Shown: piece by piece, positions 1-10,886 of the stretch
How positions within the stretch are numbered: the first letter of the stretch is position 1
Layout of the letters: the number at the start of each line of letters is the position of its first letter
Assembly: GCF_000003815.2 (NCBI RefSeq)
Contig: NC_049983.1
Location: 5,701,042 to 5,765,041, forward strand
Direction: 5' to 3'
Length of the DNA: 64,000 nucleotides
Source: Branchiostoma floridae
Taxonomy: Eukaryota; Chordata; Leptocardii; Amphioxiformes; Branchiostomatidae
The notes under the pieces: generated by a model
Databases searched by the model: none
What the model saw: only the letters and a program-made list of their open reading frames with translations
Told to the model about the DNA's origin: nothing
Program-made: the position numbers and the translations under genes

Positions 1-1
1 C

Positions 2-646
2 ACAGGCTCTTCTTCAGTTGGCAATATTACAAGCAATGCTGAAATAACAGCAAATCCCATAGGCTTTTCTTCATTTGGCAATATGACAAGCAATGCTGAG
101 TCACACCCTGTAGGCTCCACAGTAACAATGGCTCCGTTTACTCCACTGCTTGTAATCACAGACACAGGAGCTTCAGACAAACCAGGAGGTAACACTTATC
201 ATAAATCTGATACAAGTTTCTCTATGCCCATTTTCATAACCTGCCTTAGTAGTACAGCAGGCATTGCTCTGATTGTCAACATCATTCTCACCATCTGGTA
301 CAAGAGAAAAGCTAAGAATCCTCCTTCAGGCCCAAACCCCCCGGACACATTGAGCACCCCAAACACCACAGCTACTGTTACAGTTACAGATGGTTGCAAT
401 CTGACAGGGCAGGGACAATCTCAAGCTGTCTCTGAGTCCTCAACTGTCGGGAATCCCCATACACAACAACCTCCCCCACTTCCTCCTCCTCGTAAAGTTG
501 TCGCTGCAATACATGAGAATGAGAATTCAGGTTCATATGACAATGAATCCCCTCACCTCTGCCAACCTCTGAAAGAGACCAAAAATATAAATGGGCCTGT
601 TGATGCCAATGACTACTTAATATTGGTACCAAATGCCAACACCTAA
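2..646 (+). CDS. LRR-type transmembrane receptor, 3' end only (stalk, membrane helix, tail)
   Basis: The frame is open from the window edge to a TAA stop at 644-646, so this is the C-terminal ~214 residues of a longer protein. It is assigned to the LRR family because it is a close paralog of the LRR gene at 6802: the stalk, the membrane segment ending WYKR and the tail align at DNA level. The stalk is Ser/Thr-rich with N-glycosylation sequons (NIT, NMT). One hydrophobic helix (about TCLSSTAGIALIVNIILTIW) is followed by a basic stop-transfer sequence. The cytoplasmic tail has a class II SH3 ligand (PLPPPR), a Tyr-x-Asn motif (YDNE, Grb2-SH2 type) and a C-terminal YLIL. From this I infer a signalling tail, which the second paralog has lost. 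The ligand is unknown, and the LRR ectodomain lies outside the window. Confidence 0.75.
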   Translation, partial: TGSSSVGNITSNAEITANPIGFSSFGNMTSNAESHPVGSTVTMAPFTPLLVITDTGASDKPGGNTYHKSDTSFSMPIFITCLSSTAGIALIVNIILTIWYKRKAKNPPSGPNPPDTLSTPNTTATVTVTDGCNLTGQGQSQAVSESSTVGNPHTQQPPPLPPPRKVVAAIHENENSGSYDNESPHLCQPLKETKNINGPVDANDYLILVPNANT

Positions 647-1104
647 AAAGTCAGTCAGAATTAAGGTGGAACAATCCCACCAATTAACAGCATGCTAACT
701 ATGATTTACATCACTCATTTCCTTGGTATTTCCATATTCCAGCTCTTTGGACCAAAATGCACAGTCACAAAATTGCAACTTATTCGAAGCCAGACAGTGA
801 TTTATTGTCTTCTACAAGATTGTACATCAACATGATTTCAAACCTTTTACATCACAAGTATCTGATTGTAACTGTTCTGCCATGGACTCTTGAAAAAGTT
901 AACAAAGCCACAAATGATTCTTTTATTCATCTATCTAGTAGCTGTAAGCATTTAAGAAAAATCACATTGTCAAGTAAGTTGTAAAATGTAATTGTAAAAA
1001 GGTTTGCAGGACAGTCTAAGATAATTGTGAAAGCTTAACATTCAAGTAAATGCACTTTCATTAAAGCTTAGACTTGATGCTGCTGTCAGAAGTGTACTTC
1101 AGTA
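647..1104 (+). other. 3' flank/UTR of the first LRR gene
   Basis: No coding signal. The text around 700-760 (tttccatattccagctc) recurs at about 9150-9170 behind the second LRR gene, so the tandem duplication includes 3' sequence. An ATTAAA-type polyadenylation hexamer is present near 1060. Confidence 0.4.
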
Positions 1105-1345
1105 CAGGGTTGTAGCCAGCCCGAAATCATTTTCCATCCGCTTGATTTTGAATGGCTTTGGCACAGTGTTCCTAGGGGGGTCCGGGGGCATGGTCCTAGG
1201 GACAATTTTGAAATCTAGACCCTCTAAAACATTATTTCCTACATTTTGAGGGTTAAATTTTGCTCACAGAGGAACGGAATGGGCAAAAAAAATTTCCGCC
1301 CCCAGCTGCAAAATTCCGGAAGGACGGGTGCTGGCTACAACCCTG
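1105..1345. mobile_element. hAT-like MITE, 241 bp
   Basis: The terminal inverted repeats read CAGGGTTGTAGCCAGC inward from both ends. The flanking 8-mers are CTTCAGTA (1097-1104) and CTTCAATA (1346-1353), an 8-bp target duplication with one mismatch, as expected for hAT transposons. It encodes no transposase. A relative with similar GCTGGCTA ends lies at 12305-12646. Confidence 0.8.
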
Positions 1346-2569
1346 CTTCAATATCCTAAACTGGTCAGTTATACATTGTGATGGATATGTCAATAATGTT
1401 TGTTTGGTTTACATGTGTATTCAGTTCATGTTACATGATGTTGTATTACGATAGACACATTCCATCTATAGCAAAGACATGAGAAACAGAGTTGTGAATT
1501 TAGCCTTAGTTTTGATCTGCTGTAACAGTTGAAAGTTTTGATTGTTGAGCAGCATTTCTTGCCATATCTAACATTGAGGCATTGTGCAAAGAGTGTTTAA
1601 CTTAGTAGTTTCGGATCACTTTAATTTTTTTTAGAAAATGTAATTCTGGCGTGTTATAATCATTATCAATAGTCTCTTTAAAGTTTAATATACTTTTCAG
1701 CTTATCCACTGTACTAAATAATCATATAGAGAACTTTATTGCACAACGACCGTACATGGTACAATGTATGGCAAAAAAAAAGAAGAAACAAACTTATCAT
1801 CCTAATTACTACAACAAGTACTAAACATAGTACATATGCAGATTATGAATTATTATAGAATGAAATTTGACATCCTAATTTCTAGAACAATAAGAGCTAG
1901 CCTAAATCATTGATATTGTACTACAATCGAGTGGGGCTAACTATGAGTTTCGGCATTTTTTCTTATGACAAAGTTATCTTTTATATATTTACCTAATAGT
2001 ATTTTTAACATTGTGGGAGTTGTTACATCTGAATATATAATCAAATCTGTCTGTATCATTGAGTCTCTTAAAATCTGTTGTACTTGATTCGAGGAATGTG
2101 AATTATATATGTCATGATACCACAAGAGAAAAAAAGTAATTTCTGGTATATAGAATGTAGAACAAACTGCCAGAAGCAATTATTATAACGATTATAACCT
2201 AATTTTTGCACCTTAGTGTAATTGTATATGCCAAAATACCACAACAGACAAAAGTAATTTCTGATATATAACAAACTGTCCAAAGCATTATCATTATTAT
2301 TCAACACTACAGCTTTGAAATTGTTTTGAATTTTGGTAGACTTATGTGTAGATCTGGCTGATGCCAACTTGAAGATGAAAGATATTGATACACATGATTA
2401 TCACAATAGTTGATCTATACTGAGATGCAAATTTTGACAGAATCTTCTTTTTATAAATCATAATAAACTTGAATACTGTTTCCAATAATGTGATGCACAA
2501 GCTTTTATATATTAGAGAATAAAAATGATTTATCATTACATCATCACAGACACCTGTTTCATCATTGGA
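1346..2569. other. AT-rich intergenic sequence with a ~120-bp direct repeat
   Basis: No gene seen. A diverged tandem pair is visible at about 2105-2185 and 2225-2300 (both contain ATACCACAA and AAAGTAATTTCTG). Text near 1576-1680 resembles 10474-10620, again marking duplicated 3' flanks of the LRR genes. Confidence 0.4.
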
Positions 2570-3435
2570 ACCTGCTTTTTAATCAAATAGCTGCAGTTGA
2601 GCAATAAAAAACAGTATCAACTTTGAATCTATTCAGATATTACACATTTTTCTGATAACTTTCACACTTTCCCCGATCAGCAGAAAAATTATGTTTACTT
2701 AGTGAGTGTTAATGCACACTGGTCAAACCTTACGTTGCTAAAACAGCATTTATAATAAGTTAGATTTAAGGGTTGCTGCCCTTTACAAAAAAGAATGGTA
2801 GAAAAGCGAAGGCAAAAGGAGTAAACAACCTATTAAATCTTAATATTCATAAAGCTAATCTCAGACAATCTATCCAAAAAGGCTTACATTGTGCGCAAAA
2901 GAGAGTAAACAAGATACTTAATGTAAATATTCATAAAGCTCCATTCAGACAATCCACTCAGCCACATGCCATCACAGAACAGATATCCAGATGGAGTATT
3001 TATTCAGCAATTGTAAGCACAACGTCAACAAAGATTGTACATTTGCTGTTGTTGGCGTGTTTTAGTATTTGCCATTTATCGTATGGCCTTGCTGTATCAT
3101 TATAATGATCTTTGTAGGGCACTGCTGTCAAGGAAAAAAATGGTCTCCTGTGTGTGGCAAGTGTCCTTAATATCACATTCAACAACAAACACAACTTGAG
3201 TTTTCATCATACAATGTAAAAGTGACTGTGCCACCGCCAGTGGTACAAACTGCCAAGGGTTCATGGATTACTCTGTCACCTCTAACCTCTGGTTGCTAAC
3301 AAGCTGACAAATCCAGATGTTCTCTACTAATCTTTAGACTAAGTCTGGTATAATGATGTAATTAAACCCGCTTTTTAATCATTGACAAATAGCTGCAGTT
3401 GAGCAATCAAAAACTGAGAGAGAGAGAGAGAGTGT

Positions 3436-3487
<52 letters not shown>

Positions 3488-4230
3488 TACAGTGACTTTC
3501 CTGATACATATGCACCTATCGCACTTTTCCCCATCAGAAGAAAAATAATGTGCTGATGTACTCTGTTCAAACCTTGTTAACTTTGCATTTGCTAAAACTG
3601 CATTTTAGAAAAGTCACATTTTTAAGTTTCTGCCTTTAAAAAAAGCAATCACGGTAGAAAGGTGAAGGCAGAAGGAGTAAACAACCTGTTTTAACAGGTT
3701 GTTTAAAAGATATAAAAAATAAATATTAAATATTAAGATTTAAAAATCTTAATACTCATAAAGCTAATCCCAGACAATCAACCAAAAATGCTCAGTTTAA
3801 TGCTTTGCGCATGCGCCTACTTTTTGGATATTCAACAAAAGAGAGTAAACAACATACTAAATGTTAATATTCATAAAGTTCCATTCAGACAATCCAATCA
3901 GCCATATACGTAAGAATAATTTAGAGTTGTTTGTTGCATCACAGAACAGCTATTCAGATCAAGTGTTTATCCAGCAATTGTAAGGTAAACATCAACAAAA
4001 ATTCCCAAACAATCCACCAAAACAGGATTATATATTAGATTTATGTTTTTTTTTTGGTACCAATAATGGTAAAACGGCAATGGGTAAACAACCTGCTATA
4101 ATCTTAATGAATCATTAATATCTATGAATATCAATATTCATACGCCTACAGACAATCCACTCACAGCCATATAAGTAAGAATAATTCAGAGCTGTTGTCA
4201 CATGCCATCAGGACGACTATCCAGAGCACC
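2570..4230. repeat. Tandem segmental duplication of ~0.65-0.8 kb upstream of the second LRR gene
   Basis: Blocks 2575-3030 and 3370-4010 share a long series of landmarks in the same order: CTTTTTAATCA, AGCTGCAGTTGAGCAAT, GGAGTAAACAACCT, TTCATAAAGCTAATC, CCATTCAGACAATCCA and CAGCAATTGTAAG. A third, partial copy runs from about 4066 to 4230. The second block contains the GA microsatellite. I see no real coding sequence. Copy number may matter for regulation of the LRR gene, but that is inference. Confidence 0.7.
3415..3486. repeat. (GA)n microsatellite
   Basis: Almost pure GA dinucleotides with two interruptions. It sits inside one copy of the segmental duplication and is absent from the other. 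Confidence 0.95.
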
Positions 4231-5216
4231 TATCCAACAGGCACAAGAACAATCCCTACCAGAGATTGCAAACTGAAGACACCAGCTTCAAACTTCAAAA
4301 GTCAGTCTCTTCTGTTGACAGCAAAGGTATCATTTACCATGATGTCTAGGCTAGCAAAAGAAGTAGACTTTAATAATATTAGAGAAGAATCCTGTTTATT
4401 GAATGATTTATCATATTGTCAGATGATTTAATGCAGTTATTGCAGTCTTAGTCAATTAACCCTAGGAGGAAAAAATCTGAGAAAAAACAAATAAAATTGG
4501 TGTGGCCTAATTAATATATACACAACAACAAATTTTTGTTCATTGTTTCTAGACCCCGCAGCCTAGCCTAAACTGTACCAGCCCTCCCAGTCTAATTAGC
4601 TCTTTTAAGGACCTGCAGTATAAGTATGGATTGGAATATTTTGCTTTTCCTGATGTTTCTTCTTCTTCCTCAGACCTGTAAAATCTTCAAATCGATTCAT
4701 TTCTGTCATTTTTGGCCAAATAACCTGAAATTTGGCAAAAGAGTGGGCCAATACCCATCTGCCTTTTTTTCTGACTTCTTTTAAATGGTTTTATTGAGGT
4801 TTTTAGGCCATTTATAAACCAAAAAATCTTTCCCCTAGTACCCTGGCATTTCAATCAAATGACCTGATTTTTGGTACAGAGGTGCATTAGATATTTATTC
4901 ATAGGATCAATGTACAATGTTTGGTATGAGCCACTTCAAAATGTCTGTTTTGGGGGGTTGGGGGGATCTTGGGATTTGTGAGCTTCGAGTGCCGAGCTTC
5001 GAGTGCCGAGTCTAACAACCCTAGGTCATTTGCTATGGTGGCGTCTCACAGGTGTGCCTGGCTGATCCAATTAATGACTAGCCTGATAGCCAATGATCTC
5101 ACTCATTTTGCTGGAAGAGTCTATTGTTGCTCAGAGGGTGTATTTTAACTTTATACCAAATTAAAGGAATAACTTTTTGTAGGGGAAGTGTTTTGCACTG
5201 CTCCACTTATACATAT
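4231..5216. other. Intergenic; possible 5' non-coding exon of the second LRR gene
   Basis: A block at about 4195-4326 ends in AGCAAAG followed by GTATCA, a plausible splice donor. The second LRR gene has an upstream acceptor at 6788, so this could be its untranslated first exon, though that is weak. Short direct repeats GAGCTTCGAGTGCC lie at about 4980-5010. Nothing else was recognised. Confidence 0.25.
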
Positions 5217-5840
5217 CATCAAGAAAAACAAGAAACGTCTTTCTTAAACTTTATGGATAAAGATAACAAGAACATTTAAGAATTTCATGCTAGTTATATT
5301 AAGTTGTTTTGCAATTTCTTGATTTTCTTTTTTTACTTTTCTTTGTTGAACAGTATTTGGTCAAGAAAGTGATAAAAAACTATTGCATTTTCTTAAGTTG
5401 TAGCATGAAAACCAAGAATTTTTCGTTTCTCAGACTTTCTACATTGAGACAACAACAAAGTTCAAGAACGTTATTCTTGTAAAAACAAATCCTAAAGGAA
5501 AAACTGGCATATGGCAAGAATAATAATCTTCAGGATAGAATCTGCAATAGTTTCCAATTGAACAAACAAGAAGCAAATCTTGTGTAAAGACTGGAAAAGA
5601 AAGTTTTACTTTAATTTCTTGAACATTCTTGATCACTGATCATTTATATATTAGAAAATATAGAAATATTTTCTTCAGTTAAGAAAAACAAGAATAAAAA
5701 TCTTTGTGTAGGAATTAGCATACAAAGGCTTTATGGGAGGTTTCTTGACTTTTCTCAACCTTTCTTTATACAAGAAACTTTTTCTCTCCGTAAGAAAAAA
5801 CAAGAAAAATAAGAAAAAAGACTTTTTGTAGTGTTGACAT
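5217..5840 (-). mobile_element. Fragment of the CACTA-ended AAGAAA-rich element family
   Basis: The sequence matches, in inverted orientation, the 3.3-kb element at 43458-46750: the segments around TTTGGTCAAGAAAGTGA and CTTTCTTAAACTTT are shared. The right end (CTTTTTGTAGTG at about 5823-5834) resembles the CACTACC terminus of that element. No matching inverted left end was found, so it is truncated. Confidence 0.55.
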
Positions 5841-6700
5841 AAGGCTTTTCCTGGGACAGTCCATTCTTGCACTGGGACAGTCCATTCTTGGGACTGTATG
5901 GGGGTGGTTGGGTTTAACTTCAGTTTGGGACAGGGGTGATAATTCAAAATTCCATTTGTTGAATGAAAGTAAACTTGTTCTTTTTTACATGGTGTGTGCT
6001 GGAGCAGTCCATTCCTGCAGAGGGGGGCATGTTTCCTCATTCATTTGAACACTATGGTGTGATTAGCAACAGTCCTTTTGGGGTAGAAGTGCTTTTGGAC
6101 TGCTCCACTTTACATAGGGTTGTCACTGGAGTCCATGCATGCATGGAGGGAGATGCTTTAAAAAGTCAGTTTAGTGCTGGGTTGATTAGACAAAAGCCCA
6201 TGTTTTGAGTGGAACTGTTTTTGGTCTATCTTATTATTTTAGACAGGGTACACTGGAACAGTCCATTCTTGTAGGGGTATTTTTTTTAAATTCAGACTAA
6301 TCCTAGGGTGATTATGCAAATGCCTTTTTGAGCTAACATGTTTTTGGACTGCTCCACTTAACATAAGGGTGTTGTTGCTGGGAGACTCCATTCTTTCAAA
6401 AAGGGGGGGATCTTTTTAAGAAACAATTTTGGACTGGGGTTTCAAATTCATTTTTTTTAACATAAGTGTTTTTGGACTAAGTCTTATGGTCATTTTACAT
6501 GTGGGTATCACTGAAACAGTCAAGTCTCGAAGGGGTGATTATTCTAAAATTCAATCTTGGTGATTATATATTAAGTCCAACTTTTTAGTCGAAGTATTTT
6601 TTGAATTTTAAATTTAAGTGGAAGTGCCTCACGAATAGTTCATTCTCTTATGGGTGTGTTTATTATTCTCCTGAATGTGAAACATTCCATTTTTGCATGG
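5841..6700. repeat. Degenerate tandem repeats, unit roughly 110-150 bp
   Basis: The phrases ACAGTCCATTCTTG / AGTCCATTC and TTTTTGGACTGCTCCACTT recur about every 110-150 bp with heavy divergence. A stray unit at 5170-5215 lies on the other side of the CACTA-family fragment, so that fragment was inserted into the array. Confidence 0.6.
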
Positions 6701-6801
6701 GTTGGGAGATGGTTGAAATATGCTGTATTTGCTCGCAAATGTGCATGTAGCCTGTCTAGTTCATTTATGGGTTTCTCGCTATTTTCAGGTGACAAGACAA
6801 G

Positions 6802-7983
6802 ATGGCAAGAAAGTTACCAGTAACGTTGATTTTTTTCATCATCCTCCTGAACCTGCCCAACATACCAGAGGCTGGCTGCAACTGTGAAATATATTCACCC
6901 AAAAACCAGGGGCTTACCGTTGTTCCTCAGAACCGGCCAACATCCATCGCTATGTTGGATTTGCAAAGAAATCAGATCACAGCCTTACATAAGTCAGACT
7001 TCTTAAGGTATAATGGTATATCCCAGCTATATCTGCACTGCAATAACATGATCAGCATTGAGCCTGGCACATTTTCCAATCTGCTCATGCTCGAACTACT
7101 GTACCTGCAATGTAACAATATATCGAAGATTCATTCTGAGACATTCTCAAATCTTCCCAAGCTTGATAGTCTTTTTTTGCAATACAACCAAATAACAAAA
7201 ATTGAGCCTGGCACATTCTCAAAGCTACTCAAGCTCCGTTGGCTGAGCTTGGACGGTAACAAGATAGCCAAGATTGATTCTGATACATTCTCAAATGTTC
7301 CTAAGCTCAGACATTTAGGCTTAAGCAAAAACCAGATATCTGTCCTTTCCCCATCTGCTTATGACATGTTGTCATCTATTTCTAACGTTGAAATTGACAG
7401 CAACCCCTGGCAGTGTGACTGTAGGATGCTTCCTTTCAGAAAAAAAATGACTGGGTCCCGTCCATTTGAAAACAAGATAACATGTGTCTATCCTGACAAA
7501 TTCTCAGGACAAAAGCTTAAAGATATCAATCCTGACGATCTGACCTGTTTAGAGTCAAGCACTTCAACCCCTCCCAATACCCAAGCATTATTCACATCAT
7601 CTGACGTATCAGCATCTTCTTCATTTGGCAATGCTGAAACAACAGCAAATCCCATAAGCTCCACATCTGCCATGCTGCCTATTGATAACTGTGCTCGATC
7701 AAGTGTCCATTTTTTCTTCACTAAGACCAAAAGAAGTGCTAGCAAAACAGGCTACAAGTTGACTATTGACACACAATGGAAAAAGAAAATGACAGTTACA
7801 AGGGCACCATCAGCCCCATTGCTAACTATCACAGGAAGTAATGTTAACAGTTATTGGAATTCTGAGACCAAACCACCTCTGTCCACCACAATTTTATATG
7901 GCTCTCTTGGCGGCACTGTAGCTGGCACTGTCCTCACTGTCACCATCATTCTCACAACCTGGTACAAGAGGCGACCTAAGTAA
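6802..7983 (+). CDS. LRR transmembrane receptor with truncated tail, 393 aa
   Basis: The start follows a splice-acceptor-like TTTTCAG at 6783-6789, so a 5' UTR exon probably lies upstream. A signal peptide covers about residues 1-24, followed by a short Cys-containing LRR N-cap (Cys26, Cys28). There are six typical LRRs of 24 residues (LxxLxLxxNxI) at about 48-195. An LRR C-cap (NPWQCDC... with a final Cys before LESST) is followed by a Ser/Thr-rich stalk with a basic patch, then one membrane helix at about 362-386 and WYKRRPK-stop. This domain order fits LRR cell-surface receptors of the variable-lymphocyte-receptor-like / LRIG-like type, which are abundant in amphioxus. Compared with the paralog at 2-646, it stops just after the membrane because of an extra TAAG. 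It is likely a surface protein without signalling motifs, or a pseudogene. Confidence 0.8.
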   Translation: MARKLPVTLIFFIILLNLPNIPEAGCNCEIYSPKNQGLTVVPQNRPTSIAMLDLQRNQITALHKSDFLRYNGISQLYLHCNNMISIEPGTFSNLLMLELLYLQCNNISKIHSETFSNLPKLDSLFLQYNQITKIEPGTFSKLLKLRWLSLDGNKIAKIDSDTFSNVPKLRHLGLSKNQISVLSPSAYDMLSSISNVEIDSNPWQCDCRMLPFRKKMTGSRPFENKITCVYPDKFSGQKLKDINPDDLTCLESSTSTPPNTQALFTSSDVSASSSFGNAETTANPISSTSAMLPIDNCARSSVHFFFTKTKRSASKTGYKLTIDTQWKKKMTVTRAPSAPLLTITGSNVNSYWNSETKPPLSTTILYGSLGGTVAGTVLTVTIILTTWYKRRPK

Positions 7984-8517
7984 GAATCTTCCTTCAGGCC
8001 CAAATCACACAAATGTTTTGAACACTGTAGTGACCAGTGGTCCCAATCTGACAGGGCAGGGACAGGGTTGGACAAGTTTTCTAAAATTCACATGTCCCAT
8101 CGGGCAAGTGCATAAAAAATGTACTTGCCCGAACCAATTTTACACTTGCCCAAAATTCAAATGGCACTGTTACAAATTTATATGCACGTTCACTTCCAGC
8201 AATGGAATTCTCTGTTGACCATTGCTTGATGTCATGACTGTAAAAAGTAATCAAAATTGCACTAAATCAATGGAAAAATCCCACTTGACCGATCGGGCAA
8301 GTGGGGTAGGTCATGCACATTGCCCAAACAGCACTTTCACTTGCCCTGGACAATAGGGCTACTAGTAGTGGACTTGTCAAACCCTGAGGGACAATCCCAG
8401 GCTATCTCTGAGTCCTCAACTGTCAGGAATCCTTCATTGCCAAATGAACCTCCTGAAGATGTACCCCCCCCCCCCCCCCAATTCCTCCACATAAAAAACA
8501 GCAGTAACTCACTATGA
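7984..8517 (+). pseudogene. Disrupted cytoplasmic-tail remnant of the second LRR gene
   Basis: After the early stop, the DNA still matches the tail of the first paralog: CCTTCAGGCCCAAA, then CTGACAGGGCAGGGA. It is interrupted by a MITE (8063-8386) and resumes with ACAATCCCAGGCTATCTCTG. The resumed frame reads GQSQAISESSTVRNPSLPN and ends in a polyproline run (poly-C at 8465-8479) and a stop at 8515-8517. The Tyr motifs of the paralog are missing. I read this as a decayed exon. Splicing from the newly created AA-GTAAGA site at 7978 could remove it. Confidence 0.7.
8063..8386. mobile_element. CAGGG-ended MITE with 5-bp duplication AGGGA, 324 bp
   Basis: The inverted termini are CAGGGTTGGACAAG and CTTGTCAAACCCTG. 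The target duplication AGGGA lies at 8058-8062 and 8387-8391. Removing the element and one AGGGA restores the uninterrupted reading of the paralogous site at about 402-415, which is an empty-site proof. The interior holds about six copies of GGGCAAGT/ACTTGCCC. It is non-coding and closely related to 39087-39499. Confidence 0.9.
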
Positions 8518-9745
8518 AGAATGATGGCCCCCTTTAGACTGACAATACCAATTTTTCTCGAATAAAGTATGCACCCAATCAAAATACGCACCCCTGATTT
8601 GGAGCAAGTCTTTGACAGATCTGTGGGACTGAAAGGCAAAATGGAAAAACTAAAAAAGAGTGCACCCCATCTCCACCAATTTTGAACAGACCTTGAACTG
8701 GATAAATTCAAATCCATTATGTTTACTCCAGGTTATTTTGCATAAAACACACACTGTCATTATCTCTACGAACTTGTGAATTGCCTACTGCAACTTATAA
8801 AAATCACTGAGAATGAACAGGTAGAAGCACCATCAACCACCAAGCTGATTGTGCAACACTGTGAACTATTAGCCTAGTGAGAAAAGCAAACAATCTCTCA
8901 CCAAAGAAGTGGGTCATACATGTTGATAAGCTTGCAGCATTTGCTAGAGAGGACAGCTTCTGCCCTTTTCTTTGTAAATACATTGTATGTACTATTAGAA
9001 CTAAAAATGCATCTCCTCTGATCCATAACTATAAAATAAATATTGAAGGGTGTTGAATGTAACCGGCACTTCTATCAGAAATTTGCCACCTTTCTGGTCA
9101 CGCCTAATCGCTATATGCCTGGCTTGAACTATATAGTCTTTGGTGCTTGGCATTTCCATATTCCAGCTCCTTGCAACTACAATATATAGGAGAGCACATC
9201 ATCATTAAGTGAGTAGAGTTCACAGGCCACATTTACATACCTAACAAAAAAAGCTCTTGCATGCTCAGTTTTCCAGTACCTCACAAACCAAAACTCATGA
9301 AAATTAATGTGTATGCTTTGACTCCTACATGCATTAAATGACATGTTGTGCCTATGTATCAAAATTGTGTTTGAATAAAATAGTACTAGTAAGACTACTG
9401 AGGTCAACTTCAGTGTTGGGAAGTGGATTCAGACATCTTGTGTGATGTGAGCAGTGACAATCTATTAGTAAGCCATGCAAAGCTGATTTATTGTTAATCT
9501 ACATGACTGTAGTATCTTTATTTCTTCTAGATGACAAAATTAAAAGTACATTGTATGTGTCTGATAATGGTTGTAACAATTTATTACCTAGGCCTGGGCC
9601 TTGGACATTTCATGTTAGAAAATATAATTTAGTAACTCTGTACTATAATAACTTCTAAGAAAATCACAAGTTGTTTCCAGTGAGGATTGACATGATAGCA
9701 ATTTCTTAAAAAATGATCAACTTTAAGACCTGTTATCTTATAGTT
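8518..9745. other. 3' flank of the second LRR gene, no gene seen
   Basis: It contains AATAAA hexamers near 9036 and a segment at about 9150 that matches the 3' flank of the first LRR gene. No coding signal was recognised. Confidence 0.4.
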
Positions 9746-10086
9746 CAGGGCTCGAAATACCACCTGCATATGCAGGTTAGTGCAGGTAAAACTGAAGCTG
9801 TGCAGGTATTTCTGGTGTCTACCTGCACCTAACCTGCACTGGTCCATGTACTGAGTTTTATACATAAATGTCCTATGACGTAGGGGTGTTGGAATATTTC
9901 TGTGCTGCATTGACTGTTACAACCTATAATAAGTATAAAAGAAAAATAGCAATGATCCCTGAACAAGTTTAGTATGATCCATACTTTCTAAATTCATAGT
10001 GGTGAAGGTAAAATTTGTCTGGTGCAGGCAATTTTCAATGTTACCTGCACCGGTGCAGGTATGCAGAAAAAGTATTTCGAGCCCTG
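9746..10086. mobile_element. CAGGGCTCGAAAT MITE, 5-bp duplication TAGTT, 341 bp
   Basis: It begins CAGGGCTCGAAAT, ends ATTTCGAGCCCTG, and is flanked by TAGTT on both sides. Both subterminal regions carry clusters of CTGCA/TGCAGGT motifs. There is no open frame of note. Confidence 0.9.
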
Positions 10087-10644
10087 TAGTTGGACAGATT
10101 CAGTTGAAGCTACAGGTGCATGTAACTACATTTGTATCACACATACTTAAGGCATATTCTTGTTGTTTTATTTGAAGTATACGAACCATTTGAGTTAATT
10201 ATGTGTATTCTATGAGAAGTATAAAATCTAATGTATGTATGTAATGGTACCCAATATCAGCTAAGCTGCCAGGGTTTGACATGTATTGCATTGTCATAAA
10301 TATGAATATACATAATATACATGTAGTACTCTCTAGTGGCTGTAGAGTGGAGGCATCTGAATCAGAATTATTAGCAAATTGTACTTTTCATTTACTCTGT
10401 AAGTTGAAGTTTTTCAATGATGGCAAAAAAGGTGACAGGATGTACTTGTCGATGAGTTATTCCGTGTGATATTGAGGCATGTGTGTAAAGAGAATGGAAC
10501 TGTTTTGGATAAGACATTTTGAAAGGTGTTTTTAAGAATGTATTCTGGCATTTGTTTTAGACAATGTAATTCTTGTGTGTATGACACACGCCATTATGAT
10601 AATCAATTCAATTTGTAGGCATTTAAGCTCTATCGTATGAGTTT
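10087..10644. other. Unassigned intergenic stretch
   Basis: Partly similar to 1576-1700 (a stretch around ATGTAATTCTGGCGTG). No gene was recognised. Confidence 0.3.
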
Positions 10645-10648
10645 TTAA

Positions 10649-10882
10649 CCCTTAAACTGCCAGAGTTTTAGCACTGTAAAATGCTATCGGTGCCAGGGTT
10701 GGCTGCTGACCTCCAAAAAGAACCCCCCGAACAAGGCCAAAGTCCCTAACTTCCGGGGTTCGTGCGCTATGCGCTCACAAAGTTGCTACTTTGGGGGAAT
10801 ACGCTATCCCGGATATATCCGGGTGCGGCACACAGGACATGTATATGTGTGCTGGATATATCCGGGTTTGGTAGTTTAAGGG
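10649..10882. mobile_element. piggyBac-like MITE, 234 bp, TTAA target
   Basis: TTAA lies on both sides (10645-10648 and 10883-10886). The termini CCCTTAAACTGCC and GGTAGTTTAAGGG are inverted. The CCC start and TTAA duplication are the piggyBac signature. An inner inverted repeat built on CCGGATATATCCGG lies at about 10808-10868. Confidence 0.8.
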
Positions 10883-10886
10883 TTAA

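Noticed and set aside
3379-3570. Serine/leucine-repeat frame on the - strand
   Set aside because: It is translation of the (GA)n microsatellite.
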